This document shows, in pieces, positions 54,771 to 64,000 of a DNA stretch of 64,000 bases; within the stretch, counting starts at the first letter, position 1; each line of letters starts with the position of its first letter. The translations under genes were made by a program, and so were the position numbers. This stretch comes from Chitinophagaceae bacterium (GTDB lineage Bacteria; Bacteroidota; Bacteroidia; Chitinophagales; Chitinophagaceae): positions 48,388-112,387 of the forward strand of contig CANGIY010000013.1 of NCBI GenBank assembly GCA_947454235.1, given 5' to 3'. The notes below the pieces were generated by a model. It had not been told where the DNA came from. It did no database searches and was given only the letters and a program-made list of their open reading frames with translations.

Positions 54771-55310
54771 ATGCAAAAGAAATCAATGTCGGAGCTCAAC
54801 CGTTTGACTGCCGACGAAACAAAGGAAGCACAGAAACACCCCATCATCGTTATACTTGACGACATACGCTCTATGCACAACGTAGGGTCAATTTTCAGGT
54901 CATCTGATGCGTTTGCAGTAACCAGTATTTCCCTCTGCGGATATACGCCTACTCCACCCCATCGTGATATCAATAAGACCGCGCTGGGCGCTACCGAAAC
55001 TGTCGCCTGGGAACATTTTGGAACAACAGTAGAAGCTATTAATGCGGCTAAAAACCTTGGGTATCAGGTAGCAGCTATCGAACAAACACATGGCAGCAAA
55101 AGCCTTGAAACAATAAAACTAAGCGCTGATAGTAAAATCGCTGTTGTTCTGGGTAACGAGGTAACGGGAGTTTGTGAAGAAGCCATAGCAGCATCAGATT
55201 TTTATATTGAAATACCCCAATGGGGCGCTAAACACTCCCTCAATGTATCGGTAACTGCCGGGGTTGTACTTTGGGAACTAGCCAAACAATTCGCATTTAA
55301 ACAGACCTAA
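54771..55310 (+). CDS. TrmH/SpoU family RNA 2'-O-methyltransferase
   Basis: 179 aa SPOUT (trefoil-knot) methyltransferase using S-adenosylmethionine on tRNA or rRNA ribose. Motif 1 is SMHNVGSIFRSSDAF (about 34-48), motif 2 VVLGNEVTGV (about 124-133) and motif 3 IPQWGAKHSLNVSVTAG (about 151-167). It has no N-terminal substrate-binding domain like RlmB's, so the substrate cannot be told. Family assignment is firm; the target RNA is open. Confidence 0.9.
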   Translation: MQKKSMSELNRLTADETKEAQKHPIIVILDDIRSMHNVGSIFRSSDAFAVTSISLCGYTPTPPHRDINKTALGATETVAWEHFGTTVEAINAAKNLGYQVAAIEQTHGSKSLETIKLSADSKIAVVLGNEVTGVCEEAIAASDFYIEIPQWGAKHSLNVSVTAGVVLWELAKQFAFKQT

Positions 55311-55399
55311 GCAATAATAAAACTACTTGATTGCGAATTTGAAAATGATTTGCTTAACTTTAATCTGTATTTTTTCAAACACTCAATAACAGCATTCCA

Positions 55400-55936
55400 A
55401 TGAAAAGATTACTTACGCTCAGTCTATTTATGGCAAGCACCGCGTTGTATGCGCAAACCGACTACTGCAAACAAATAAAAAAGGAAGTAACCGATAACAA
55501 TACATCCTTTTCTTATGAAACACCATATACCGAAAGTGCACCGCCTGCAGTAAGGGCATCGCGTAACTTCGGAACAACTGAAGATGGTGAATTTGACAAT
55601 TTCGCACTCGTGCTCACCATTCCTTGCGAGTTTCAGGATTTGCTTGTAAAATCAAAAGAAGGCAATGAGTCGGAAAAAGAGGAATACAAAATCGCCGTAG
55701 AGTTTGATGATAAGACAAAAATCACCGACGATACTACTTTAATCTCGCACGATAAAAAAGGCGATGGCTCAGCGCTTCGTTATGCTTACTTCCCGGTGAA
55801 CAACCAAAACATCAAAGCGTTGACAACTAAGAAAATTGTTCGTATTTACTTAGCAACAGCAAAACTGGACGTACCTGCTGATATGGCAACTGCAATGCAG
55901 CAATACCTCATTTGCCTGAAGAACACTAAAAAATAG
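55400..55936 (+). CDS. exported hypothetical protein
   Basis: 178 aa. Signal peptide 1-18 (MKRLLTLSLFMASTALYAQ). The mature protein is charged, with a strand-rich middle (FDNFALVLTIPCEFQDLLV, YKIAVEFDDKTKIT) and a C-terminal AMQQYLICLKN. Cysteines at about 22, 75 and 174 could form a disulfide. I do not recognise the family. Monocistronic, with a hairpin shared with the converging gene downstream. Confidence 0.75.
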   Translation: MKRLLTLSLFMASTALYAQTDYCKQIKKEVTDNNTSFSYETPYTESAPPAVRASRNFGTTEDGEFDNFALVLTIPCEFQDLLVKSKEGNESEKEEYKIAVEFDDKTKITDDTTLISHDKKGDGSALRYAYFPVNNQNIKALTTKKIVRIYLATAKLDVPADMATAMQQYLICLKNTKK

Positions 55937-55992
55937 TCGCCTTTTTGAGGCGCAACATATTTCCCATTTCCGTTCACGTTTAATGGCTAAAA

Positions 55993-56024
55993 CTAAAAAG
56001 CACCCCGCAAGAGGTGCTTTTTAG
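55993..56024. terminator. bidirectional terminator hypothetical protein / SBBP protein
   Basis: 12-bp perfect stem CTAAAAAGCACC / GGTGCTTTTTAG with an 8-base loop between convergent genes. The A/T arms can serve as T-tracts in either direction. Confidence 0.85.
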
Positions 56025-56047
56025 TTATGTTCAACTTGAAGGGTAGA

Positions 56048-59000
56048 TTACCTTACTTCAAATTTGATTGTTTTAGTTTGTGCACCGTTAACCACTTTTG
56101 CTAGGTACATACCTGCCGCAGCGCCAGTCATATCAACCGGAGTGTTGATGTTACCTTGTTGAACAGGAACATCGATAGTTCTTACTAGCTGACCGATTGC
56201 ATTGTAAATTTCAACTGTTACATTGTTGCCTACAGCGCTTTCGATATCACCTGCAATGCTGAACTGTCCTTCGTTAGGGTTAGGAACAATACCTACATGC
56301 TCCATACCTACAGTTGCATTATTAACACCAAGCGCCCAAGCATAAACGATAGCAGTATTACTTACGCCAAGGTTTGCACAAAGAGCATTACTCGTCACTT
56401 CATAACGTACAGTGTCATTTGACCTGATATTATTTAATGTGAGAGTGCGACTTGTTGATGCTTGTGGTACATTATTTACATACCAGGTACCACCAAGAAT
56501 TGATGTACCCATGATTGTTGAAGTGAATGTAACAGAAGAACCCTGAACAATAATTGTATCGCGAGGATAGATGTTCACCAATGGAGTATTGTTCACCAAA
56601 GTCATGTGAATAGTGTTACTTGTATCATGTGGCTTATCAGGGCAAGCGACACTGCTCGTCAATACACAACGAATATCAACACCCAATGGGAATGTAGATG
56701 AGTTATAATAGCTATAAACTGCACCTGTAATCTCGGTCGAATCGTTGCTCAACCACTGATATGTTGGGCGGCTGCCAGCTAATGTAGTAGTAGATGTGAA
56801 GTTAACCAATGTACCTTCACAAACGATGCTATCAGGAGACACAGCAATGTGAATATTTGGTGTGTCATTCGGATTTGCAAGAATAGTGATTGTACCAACT
56901 GCTGACTCGCAACCAGCCAATGTATCAATAACAGTATAAGTGATAGAACCCGGACCAGGAACACTTGGAATAACTGCATTTTGACTTGTAGTAGATGTAA
57001 TACCAGGACCTGTCCAATGCCATGTAAATGTACCTGCCATGCCCGGATCTGCACGCAAAGTATCAGAAGCATGCGTACAAACAGTAGGGAAATCAGCAGT
57101 GATAGTTGGAGCAGGTGGGTGATACGTGCTTACAACAACGTTGATTGTTTGAGCTGATGCCGGACAACCGTTATGTGTTGTAGTAACAGTGTAAACGCCT
57201 GCACTCACTGTAGCAATACCTGCAATTGTTGGGTTTTGTAAAGTCGAACTATAAGAGTTAGGACCTGCCCAAGAATATGAAGAAACAGGGTACGGAACAC
57301 TGTCAAACAAATAAAGTGTATGACTTACACAAACCGGACTGTTCGAAGACAATGTAGAAGCAGCCAAAGCAGGAACAACTTTGATGTTCGCAATGTTATC
57401 AACTGAAATATAAAATGGATTGCTAGCTACAATACGAATTCTGTAATTATCTCCCGGAGTTGTACTAGATGGAATTACGCATGTAATTGCACCTGTAGTG
57501 TTAGATGTCACAGATCCGATAGAATCGTGAACTGTTGCAAAGCTACCGGTAGCGTCAGAAAGTTCTACTTTGAAATAGTTTCCTGTAGCGAAATTGACAT
57601 TAACAGTATCGTGAACAATCAAAGTACCACCCGCACATACCAATGTATCGGTGTATGGCTGCCTGAATCCTACGATAGTATCAACAGAGAATTTAGTAAC
57701 AAAACCATCGTGGTAAGTACCCGACGAACCACCGATTGATGTTTGTTGAGCTCCGGTTGTAGACATACCTGAAACGCTATTCGTCATACCTGCAATTACA
57801 ACCGAGCTATTTGTAGGGTCGGTAGAAATACCATATGCAGTTTCTGTACCACCTTTACCGAAGAACGAAACATAAATGTTCTGTCCATAAGTATTAAATT
57901 TAGCATAAAATGCATCAACACTACCGCCAGCACCACCGCCATTTGTAGTTTGATAACCGTACGTTGTTGCCAAACTGGTTACACTCATTGTATAACCATC
58001 AATAACAACATTGCCATACATATCGGTAGCAACTGCATTACCATTTTCAATAGTTGTGTCGCCAATATATGTACCCCAGGTAACTACACCAACTGAAGTC
58101 AACTTCATCAAAAACGCATCAACACGACCACCGAAGCTTGATTGGTAAGATACACCAGAAGATATTCCGTTTGTGCTTGATGTATTGCCTACAACGTAAA
58201 TATTTGAGTTTGCATCGGTAGCTACTCCATTGCCCTCGTCGTTAGAGTTACCACCGAGGTATGTAGCCCAGTTACGAGTACCGCTTCCGGAAGTACTGAA
58301 AGAACCTGCAAATGCGTCAGCACCTGTGCCACCGGCAAAAGTTGTGAAAGCACCAGTTGCTGAAGCTATACCGGCCACACTTTTTGTTTTACCCGCAAAC
58401 ACCAGTCTACCCGATGCGTCGATAGTTACGCCATTAATGATATCTTCCGCACCACCACCATAGTAAGTAGCCCATTGAATAGCACCAAAGCCATTGAATT
58501 TAGCTAAATAACCATCAGTTACACCGCCGAAAGTTGTTTGGTGTGGAGTACTACCCACCGCCATAGCAGAAGTTGTTGTTGTGCTACCACCAACGTAAAC
58601 GAACCCACTGGCATCAACTGTAACACCTAAACCTTCTTCATCACCAGAACCACCAATGTAGGTATTCCAACTCAACGTGCCTGATGGAGAAAATTTCGCA
58701 AGGAACATATCGTTACCACCGCCAATTGAACTGTGGTAAATTGTTCCTCCTACTGCAATGCCCGGTGATTTTGTAGTGCCAATAACATATACGTTGGTAC
58801 CCGCATTATCAGTTGTTACACAATGTCCAACATCAATGCTATCACCACCGAAATAGGTTGAGAACAATAAAGTTGTACCGGTAGAATTGTACTTAGCAAC
58901 AAACGCATCGCGCATAGCGGTGAATGAACCGCGGTAAGCCGATGCAGTTGGCAAATCGGAACTGGTAGTGAAACCAGTTACATAAATATTGCCGCTTCTG

Positions 59001-59779
59001 TCACATTTTGTCGAATAGATATACTCATCACCTGAACCTCCGTAGTAGGTACACCATGACAAATATGGATCAATGGTAATTGCACCTTCATGCGCAGCTA
59101 CTGCAAAACTTACAGTATTGTTGTTCACCACGAAGCGAGAATTGATTTTTTTACCGGTAGCATTTTCAAAAGTAACAGGTACTTTTTCATTGATATCGCC
59201 TAATGGAGTGTGTGCAGTCACCGAACCATCAGCATTTAATGCCAAAGACGCAGCGCCATCATACTTCACTTTAATTTGACTCGCATCACCACCTGGTTTT
59301 ACGATAAAGTCATATTCAACACCTTTTTCCTTTACATAAACAACCCAGTCAATGTTTGGATATACATTGGCATAAGTAACTTTTGTAAAAGCATGTGCAG
59401 TTTTACCAACTGCCGCAGTATTGTTAAGGTAATAGTTTTCGTAGTACGGCAATTCTCCCGCTGCACTGATTTGTGCATTTGGGTTAGCACCTACCAACAT
59501 AACGCTCATTCCCAACCTTTCGTTTTGTTGGTTATTGAGAAATTGGTAGTGCAAGCCATCCTGACCAAGGAACAGGCTCACATTCTTATCTGTGAGTTTG
59601 TATTTGATATCAGTTCTCGAATTGTGGTGTTCATCCACAATTTGTCCTTTGTTTTCAATAAAGCAAAGAGGCTTTTTCAATACTTCACCCGTATTGAATT
59701 TCGCTTCTTTAGCGAATAGGTTTATGGATAAAAAACAACTGGCAATGACCAATTGGCATTTTGTACCTTTAAAATACAT
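56048..59779 (-). CDS. large secreted SBBP-repeat protein, T9SS type A
   Basis: 1243 aa from the ATG at 59779. Signal peptide about 1-24. A DUF7948-type N-domain (about 35-240; CFIENKGQIVDEHH, YANVYPNIDWVVYVKEKGVEYDFIV in parts) is followed by about nine SBBP-type propeller blades (about 245-700) with W.TY.GG...D...GV..D..GN.YV.G.T and D.F..KF. Ig/PKD-like modules follow (about 710-1150), then a type A T9SS sorting domain (VGIVPNPNEGQFSIAGD to AAGMYLAKVVNGAQTKTI). Extracellular structural or adhesive role inferred. Full length with no frameshift visible. Confidence 0.92.
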   Translation of the reverse strand: MYFKGTKCQLVIASCFLSINLFAKEAKFNTGEVLKKPLCFIENKGQIVDEHHNSRTDIKYKLTDKNVSLFLGQDGLHYQFLNNQQNERLGMSVMLVGANPNAQISAAGELPYYENYYLNNTAAVGKTAHAFTKVTYANVYPNIDWVVYVKEKGVEYDFIVKPGGDASQIKVKYDGAASLALNADGSVTAHTPLGDINEKVPVTFENATGKKINSRFVVNNNTVSFAVAAHEGAITIDPYLSWCTYYGGSGDEYIYSTKCDRSGNIYVTGFTTSSDLPTASAYRGSFTAMRDAFVAKYNSTGTTLLFSTYFGGDSIDVGHCVTTDNAGTNVYVIGTTKSPGIAVGGTIYHSSIGGGNDMFLAKFSPSGTLSWNTYIGGSGDEEGLGVTVDASGFVYVGGSTTTTSAMAVGSTPHQTTFGGVTDGYLAKFNGFGAIQWATYYGGGAEDIINGVTIDASGRLVFAGKTKSVAGIASATGAFTTFAGGTGADAFAGSFSTSGSGTRNWATYLGGNSNDEGNGVATDANSNIYVVGNTSSTNGISSGVSYQSSFGGRVDAFLMKLTSVGVVTWGTYIGDTTIENGNAVATDMYGNVVIDGYTMSVTSLATTYGYQTTNGGGAGGSVDAFYAKFNTYGQNIYVSFFGKGGTETAYGISTDPTNSSVVIAGMTNSVSGMSTTGAQQTSIGGSSGTYHDGFVTKFSVDTIVGFRQPYTDTLVCAGGTLIVHDTVNVNFATGNYFKVELSDATGSFATVHDSIGSVTSNTTGAITCVIPSSTTPGDNYRIRIVASNPFYISVDNIANIKVVPALAASTLSSNSPVCVSHTLYLFDSVPYPVSSYSWAGPNSYSSTLQNPTIAGIATVSAGVYTVTTTHNGCPASAQTINVVVSTYHPPAPTITADFPTVCTHASDTLRADPGMAGTFTWHWTGPGITSTTSQNAVIPSVPGPGSITYTVIDTLAGCESAVGTITILANPNDTPNIHIAVSPDSIVCEGTLVNFTSTTTLAGSRPTYQWLSNDSTEITGAVYSYYNSSTFPLGVDIRCVLTSSVACPDKPHDTSNTIHMTLVNNTPLVNIYPRDTIIVQGSSVTFTSTIMGTSILGGTWYVNNVPQASTSRTLTLNNIRSNDTVRYEVTSNALCANLGVSNTAIVYAWALGVNNATVGMEHVGIVPNPNEGQFSIAGDIESAVGNNVTVEIYNAIGQLVRTIDVPVQQGNINTPVDMTGAAAGMYLAKVVNGAQTKTIKFEVR

Positions 59780-59866
59780 ATGCATTAGTTTAGGTTATAT
59801 CAATAGGACTGCAAATTAAGGATTAAATTACAATTTTTAAAGGAAAACACCCTTTTTTATAACCGT

Positions 59867-60266
59867 TATTTCATCTAAAACTTCAACCCTTACATAAAAA
59901 AAGCGGGTGGTTCGCACCACCCGCTTTCTGTATTAGGAGCACTACTAACGCAAGAGCGTAATATTGCCGTTTTTACTCATTGTTCGTCCGTCTTTAAACG
60001 TTGCTTTAATCACATAGATGTATACGCCTTCAGGCTGTGGTATGCTGTTCAATTTGCCATCCCAACCTCTGCCTTCAATTGATGTTGTCTGATATACTAA
60101 CTGACCCCACCTGTTATAGATATCCATGCTGAATGCAGTGATACCTTTTGTCAGGTATTCTCTTGGGAAGAAGTAATCATTAACACCATCATCATTAGGT
60201 GAGAATATGTTCGGCAAGTCAACATAACAATCGTTTGTTACTTCAACTGTATCTGTCGATGCACAA
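59867..60266. repeat. about 400-bp near-identical repeat, copy 1
   Basis: Covers the terminator and the last about 107 codons of the gene at 59945. Its partner is 63601-64000, which continues past the window. Differences are about ten single bases (for example at 60023-60026 and 60116). Confidence 0.85.
59894..59926 (-). terminator. terminator of the type B T9SS gene, copy 1
   Basis: Perfect 11-bp stem AAGCGGGTGGT / ACCACCCGCTT with a GCGA (GNRA) loop on the transcribed minus strand, followed by a T-run. An identical hairpin follows the next paralogue at 63629-63660. Confidence 0.95.
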
Positions 60267-63256
60267 CCATTGATTGTTACTGTTGATACATATTGTCCTG
60301 CTTTTGAAATTGAAATAGCAGCAGTTGTTGCTTCATTGTTCCACTTCCATGTTGCAGCAGGATTACCAGCGTTTGTGAAGTCACCCAATGTGATTGCTTC
60401 TCCACCCTGACAAATGCTTGAATCTTGTCCTAGGTTGATTCTTGGATATGAATAAACCCTGATTGTCTTTTGAACATGTTTTGGAGGACACAAACGGTAA
60501 GTCAAATCTAATGTGATTGTTTCTGTACCCGGTGTTTCATAAGCATGTTGTACCGGGTTTCTGTTTAATACTGTTGTTCCATCACCCATTGACCATGCCA
60601 CATTGGTAAGACCAATATCAGTATATGTACCTTGGAATGTAACAGCACCACCAACGCAGAATACTGTATCAGTTGATGACAGGCTTACTACGCTGTTCGA
60701 GTCAATTTGAACATAATGAATGAATGTGTCTTTACAACCGATGTTATCAGTAGCAAACATCACCACTTTGTAATTACCTGTGTTGTTGTATGTGTATGTT
60801 GGGTTGATGTCGGTTGATGTTCCGCCATCGCCAAAATACCATTTGTAAGTGTTACCCACGCCTAATGAACCATTTACAAAGTTCATTGGTGTACCTTGAC
60901 AAACAGCATCAGGTGCAATCGTATAAGACGCATCTATTGGTTGTTGCAAAGAAACGTTTACTTTGAAGCTATCAACACAACGGCCGTTTGAAATGTACAA
61001 TACTGTTGCGTACGTAGTTGCTGTTGTAGGGTGGTAGATGTACCTAGGATTTATAGCAGTATCCGTGCTTGTGATATAATCTCCAAACCACCACCTGTAT
61101 GTCAACAGACCTGCAGGAGTTGAAAGGTTATTGAAAAATACTGTATCACCATTACAACCAAGGTGCGTTGATGTTGTGTACTCTGCGTGAATGGTTGGTG
61201 CTGTTAACGTAACAGGACCAACAAAGTTTGAAACGCAAAGTGAGTTTGAACTAGCACATGCGCCGGTTGTTGACACCCAAATATTAGTATAAACACCCTG
61301 CAACAATGAAGGTACCCTGATTGAACTATCTGCAAGCACTACTCCTGTAAAGTATGAAGGTGTACCATTGAACAAGTAGTGAACCGTATCAAACTGACCA
61401 GGGTGAAGACCATTTAAGGTAATATAACCATCGTTATAACCACATGCGCTAGGATCACCATAATCGCGGATAGCCGTTGTAAAGCCCGGGTTAACCAACG
61501 TGTAAGGACCACGAGGGTTTGAATGGCAACGACCAGTATTTACTGTAATATTGTTGTAAACACCAGCGCAAAGTCCAGTGATATCATAAGTACCTGATGA
61601 AGTTGTAAGGATAGATAATGATACCGGGCTACCGTTGTAGTTGTACCTGATTGTATCAATTTCTGTTGCGTTCAAGCCAGTCAAATGGATAACTCCGTCG
61701 TTAGCACCGCAATAAGTTGGGTTTTCGAATGTTACTGTAGGATCAGGGAACGGTGCTTGTGTAATACAAATAGGCACTTTGGCAAAGCAGTAAGATGAAA
61801 TTGCGCTATAAATTGTGAATGTATCGCAACCAATAGCAATCGTATCTAAGTAAGTACTTGTTAGACCTGAATCGTTACTCAAAATTGTACCAGCAGCGTT
61901 CGTAAGTGTTACGCGCCATGGTGCGCCCATACCGCCCGGTGTTACAGAAACAACACCATCTCTCACACAGTCTGACTGAGATATGATTGTATATGCAAGA
62001 GCCGGAACAGGCAATACGTCGATGTGCACCGGAATGGTTTGAATACCCTGAATTGGGCAGGCATTATCTTTTACAATTACATAAATAACGTAAGAACCCG
62101 GAGTTACCGATGATGACCAACGCATCACACCAACAGCATGGTTGGTAGAATCGCCATAAACAGTAAAAGTCATTCCCGGAGGCAAACCTGTGTTCCTGAT
62201 GTATAGTTCATTCGTAGTATCAGTCTCTGAAGCCGCAAATGTCAAAGCAAAATCAGTAGTATTGGCACAAATATGAAAGTGATAAGGATCATCAATCGTA
62301 CCACCACCGCTATCAGATACGAACTGACCAGTTGGCGGAGCTGTAGAACAAGCGATAACAAGGAAAGTCATCTCCCTTTGGCTGGTACCGACTAGTGTAT
62401 CACCGCGCCACTCCTCAATATTATAAACAACCAATGCACGTTGAGTAACATTTGGGTGGAAACTAATCAAACCTGTTCTCCAATCGAATGAATAACTGCC
62501 GGCTGTATAGCTCAATGGGTCTGTTGCTGAGTGGCCACCAATATATGTCACGGTTGGTCCAGCACCGCATGCGCCAGATGGAGTCGCTCCAGGAACTAAA
62601 GAGTAAACTAAACTATCTCCATCTGCATCGATACCACCCGGTGTATAATAGTCATCATTATTTAAACAGAAGAATGGAGTTGGTACAATTGTCAAAACTG
62701 GATTAGAGTTATTGACATCCTGATTATTCAATGTTGCAACCAACCTAGTAGTTGTTCCACCTGAAATGTTTGTAATCGCTGCGGCGCGACCCGTAGACGA
62801 CGCCCCCATAGCACCATTAAACATAAATCTCCAGTTAGCCGAGCGATGCCCAAGGTCATAGTAAGTACTATAACCAAATTGCTTAATACCGGGAATAGAG
62901 GAAGTGCTACTATGGCATTGTGTTGAGTTAGAATCACGCGGGCAAACAGGAGTAATCTCTTTACCACTTCGAATATTCAAACTACTATCCCATGTTAAAG
63001 TCAAACTAGTTACCGATGTGGAACCATCATAAACACAAATAGTAGGCGTTGCAGAAGGCAATGTACTGAACGCCGACGCACTCGCCGGACCACAGTCACC
63101 ATAAACAATCAAGGTAATTTTATATCGTGTTCCTGAAATCCACGTGTAATGCAAATCGGCACCTACGACGTGCGAAGCAAACGAATTTTGCCCCAAAACC
63201 AGCAATAAAATGCTGAACAACAAAATTCTGTAACGATGTAAAATTAATTTTCTCAT
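59945..63256 (-). CDS. secreted PKD-domain protein, gliding-motility-type (type B) T9SS C-terminus
   Basis: 1103 aa. Signal peptide ending QNSFAS, then the Bacteroidota surface-protein N-domain HVVGADLHYTWISGTRYKITL (about 28-300). Beta-rich Ig-like and SprB-like segments follow (about 305-700), with PKD domains (about 705-900; FVNGSLGVGNTYKWYFGDGG). The C-terminal type B sorting domain (about 1010-1103) has LPNIFSPNDDGVNDYFFP, IYNRWGQLVYQT and GWDGKLN...PEGVYIYVI. This class is attached or released by PorU/SprF-linked T9SS. The 3' 90 codons are nearly identical to the next gene. Confidence 0.92.
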   Translation of the reverse strand: MRKLILHRYRILLFSILLLVLGQNSFASHVVGADLHYTWISGTRYKITLIVYGDCGPASASAFSTLPSATPTICVYDGSTSVTSLTLTWDSSLNIRSGKEITPVCPRDSNSTQCHSSTSSIPGIKQFGYSTYYDLGHRSANWRFMFNGAMGASSTGRAAAITNISGGTTTRLVATLNNQDVNNSNPVLTIVPTPFFCLNNDDYYTPGGIDADGDSLVYSLVPGATPSGACGAGPTVTYIGGHSATDPLSYTAGSYSFDWRTGLISFHPNVTQRALVVYNIEEWRGDTLVGTSQREMTFLVIACSTAPPTGQFVSDSGGGTIDDPYHFHICANTTDFALTFAASETDTTNELYIRNTGLPPGMTFTVYGDSTNHAVGVMRWSSSVTPGSYVIYVIVKDNACPIQGIQTIPVHIDVLPVPALAYTIISQSDCVRDGVVSVTPGGMGAPWRVTLTNAAGTILSNDSGLTSTYLDTIAIGCDTFTIYSAISSYCFAKVPICITQAPFPDPTVTFENPTYCGANDGVIHLTGLNATEIDTIRYNYNGSPVSLSILTTSSGTYDITGLCAGVYNNITVNTGRCHSNPRGPYTLVNPGFTTAIRDYGDPSACGYNDGYITLNGLHPGQFDTVHYLFNGTPSYFTGVVLADSSIRVPSLLQGVYTNIWVSTTGACASSNSLCVSNFVGPVTLTAPTIHAEYTTSTHLGCNGDTVFFNNLSTPAGLLTYRWWFGDYITSTDTAINPRYIYHPTTATTYATVLYISNGRCVDSFKVNVSLQQPIDASYTIAPDAVCQGTPMNFVNGSLGVGNTYKWYFGDGGTSTDINPTYTYNNTGNYKVVMFATDNIGCKDTFIHYVQIDSNSVVSLSSTDTVFCVGGAVTFQGTYTDIGLTNVAWSMGDGTTVLNRNPVQHAYETPGTETITLDLTYRLCPPKHVQKTIRVYSYPRINLGQDSSICQGGEAITLGDFTNAGNPAATWKWNNEATTAAISISKAGQYVSTVTINGCASTDTVEVTNDCYVDLPNIFSPNDDGVNDYFFPREYLTKGITAFSMDIYNRWGQLVYQTTSIEGRGWDGKLNSIPQPEGVYIYVIKATFKDGRTMSKNGNITLLR

Positions 63257-63678
63257 GACAACTTCAATTGTTTACGATGATAGTCTGAAATAAATACAGC
63301 CGAAAAATACTAAAAGGTTGGGTAAAAATAAAAATTGTCTCTGCTTTAAGGCGATTATTTGGTGTTTTCTATTAATCTAACTCGCATATCGACTCCAAAT
63401 ATGTCTTTTCCGCCAAGGTTTAAGCCATTATTTGCTAGTACCTTCCACATCCTGTTGCTTAATAATGCGTAATCAACTACTTTTTTTTTAGTGTGTGCCA
63501 AATCTATTTACGCATACAGGAAACTCAAATCAATGAACTTTTTAATAAACGGAACATTTGCCAAAATTCACCAATTTTCCCTCTATATATGCCCTTCGAA
63601 TTTTCATCTAAAACCTGAACCCCTTACATAAAAAAAGCGGGTGGTTCGCACCACCCGCTTCCTGTATTAGGAGCACTA
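63257..63678. other. intergenic region between the two type B T9SS genes
   Basis: 422 bases. The terminator of the distal paralogue lies at 63629-63660. The rest is AT-rich upstream sequence of the gene ending at 63256. No ORF, RNA gene or clear TAnnTTTG box was found in it. Confidence 0.6.
63629..63660 (-). terminator. terminator of the partial type B T9SS gene, copy 2
   Basis: Same 11-bp stem and GCGA loop as at 59894-59926, with a T-run on the minus strand, 19 bases past the stop at 63679. Confidence 0.95.
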
Positions 63679-64000
63679 CTAACGCAAGAGCGTAATATTG
63701 CCGTTTTTACTCATTGTTCGTCCGTCTTTAAACGTTGCTTTAATCACATAGATGTAAACTCCTTCAGGCTGTGGTATGCTGTTCAATTTGCCATCCCAAC
63801 CTCTGCCTTCAATTGATGTTGTCTGATATACTAACTGACCCCACCTGTTGTAGATATCCATGCTGAATGCTGTGATACCTTTTGTCAGGTATTCTCTTGG
63901 GAAGAAGTAATCATTAACACCATCATCATTAGGTGAGAATATGTTCGGCAAGTCAACATAACAATCGTTTGTTACTTCAACTGTATCTGTCGATGCACAA
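63679..64000 (-). CDS. type B T9SS protein, C-terminal part only (runs off the window)
   Basis: About 107 codons of the 3' end are visible; the reading frame stays open to the window edge, so the gene starts beyond 64000. An apparent start near 63951 is an internal leucine codon of the DLPNIF motif and is not the gene start. The protein end (LPNIFSPNDDGVNDYFFP to GRTMSKNGNITLLR) matches the gene at 59945 residue for residue in the part seen, and the DNA differs at only a handful of positions. It is a tandem paralogue or product of gene conversion. Confidence 0.9.
   Translation of the reverse strand, partial: CASTDTVEVTNDCYVDLPNIFSPNDDGVNDYFFPREYLTKGITAFSMDIYNRWGQLVYQTTSIEGRGWDGKLNSIPQPEGVYIYVIKATFKDGRTMSKNGNITLLR

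Larger units (their letters stand above)
63601..64000. repeat. about 400-bp near-identical repeat, copy 2 (truncated by window)
   Basis: Partner of 59867-60266. Identity is high up to the last base of the window, so the true length of the repeat is unknown. Confidence 0.85.

Noticed and set aside
63679..63951. A complete 90-codon gene at the right edge
   Set aside because: The apparent start is a TTG leucine codon within the LPNIF motif, and the frame stays open to base 64000, so it is the end of a larger gene.

Overview
The window is a stretch of chromosome from a member of the Bacteroidota, probably a Chitinophagales- or Sphingobacteriales-like environmental lineage; the exact placement is inference. 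Three things point there. Ten genes encode proteins with type IX secretion (T9SS) C-terminal sorting domains, eight of type A and two of the gliding-motility (type B) class. Many genes carry the Bacteroidota -7 promoter box TAnnTTTG just before the start codon, with no clear Shine-Dalgarno sequence. The housekeeping genes are in Bacteroidota-style arrangements, such as DUF4271 next to hemD, a Mrp ATPase without CxxC, and an ABC-F protein with a degenerate second half. No rRNA, tRNA, CRISPR array, prophage or transposase gene was seen.

Layout. 1-3.5 kb: pyruvate carboxylase (-). 3.7-7.2 kb: a 12-repeat Ig-like T9SS adhesin. 7.3-10 kb: yidD, paaY-like, an ArsR-type regulator, tsaB and ridA. 10-15 kb: argS, surrounded by three minus-strand sensor-like genes that stop right after a histidine-kinase dimerisation (DHp) segment and have no ATPase domain. 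15.2-21.8 kb: three T9SS cargo genes in a row (PA + 7 Ig-like, jelly-roll, LamG + Ig-like). 21.9-26.9 kb: a membrane protein and guaB, then DUF4271-hemD, then a small exported protein and a STAS protein. 27-35.4 kb: clpC, a SprB-type T9SS protein, uvrB and an orphan DUF433 gene. 35.5-40.6 kb: prfC, a small membrane protein, pyrF and an amidohydrolase lipoprotein. 40.7-43.4 kb: two tandem NHL-repeat T9SS proteins. 43.6-55.9 kb: mixed housekeeping and hypothetical genes (ABC-F, cytochrome/propeller lipoprotein, nadK, PaaE-like reductase, isoaspartyl peptidase, paaG, mrp, SUMF1-like, TrmH-like). 56-64 kb: a giant SBBP-repeat protein and two type B T9SS proteins; the last runs off the window end.

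The most unusual items are: (1) a 166-bp element present twice, about 94% identical, with near-perfect ~24-bp terminal inverted repeats. It looks like a MITE, and its right end supplies the apparent promoter box of paaG. (2) A decayed copy of the uvrB promoter and 5' coding end between clpC and the SprB-type gene, which suggests how that gene was inserted. (3) The three DHp-only proteins, one of which has lost the phospho-histidine. (4) An ABC-F ATPase predicted to have one intact and one dead composite ATP site. (5) Near-identical 3' ends, including the terminator, of two neighbouring type B T9SS genes.

Most genes appear to be transcribed singly or in pairs; strong hairpin terminators separate many of them. 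The shared themes are central metabolism (pyc, guaB, pyrF, nadK, hemD), translation and repair (argS, prfC, tsaB, uvrB, clpC) and a large cell-surface/secreted repertoire delivered by a T9SS that is encoded elsewhere.
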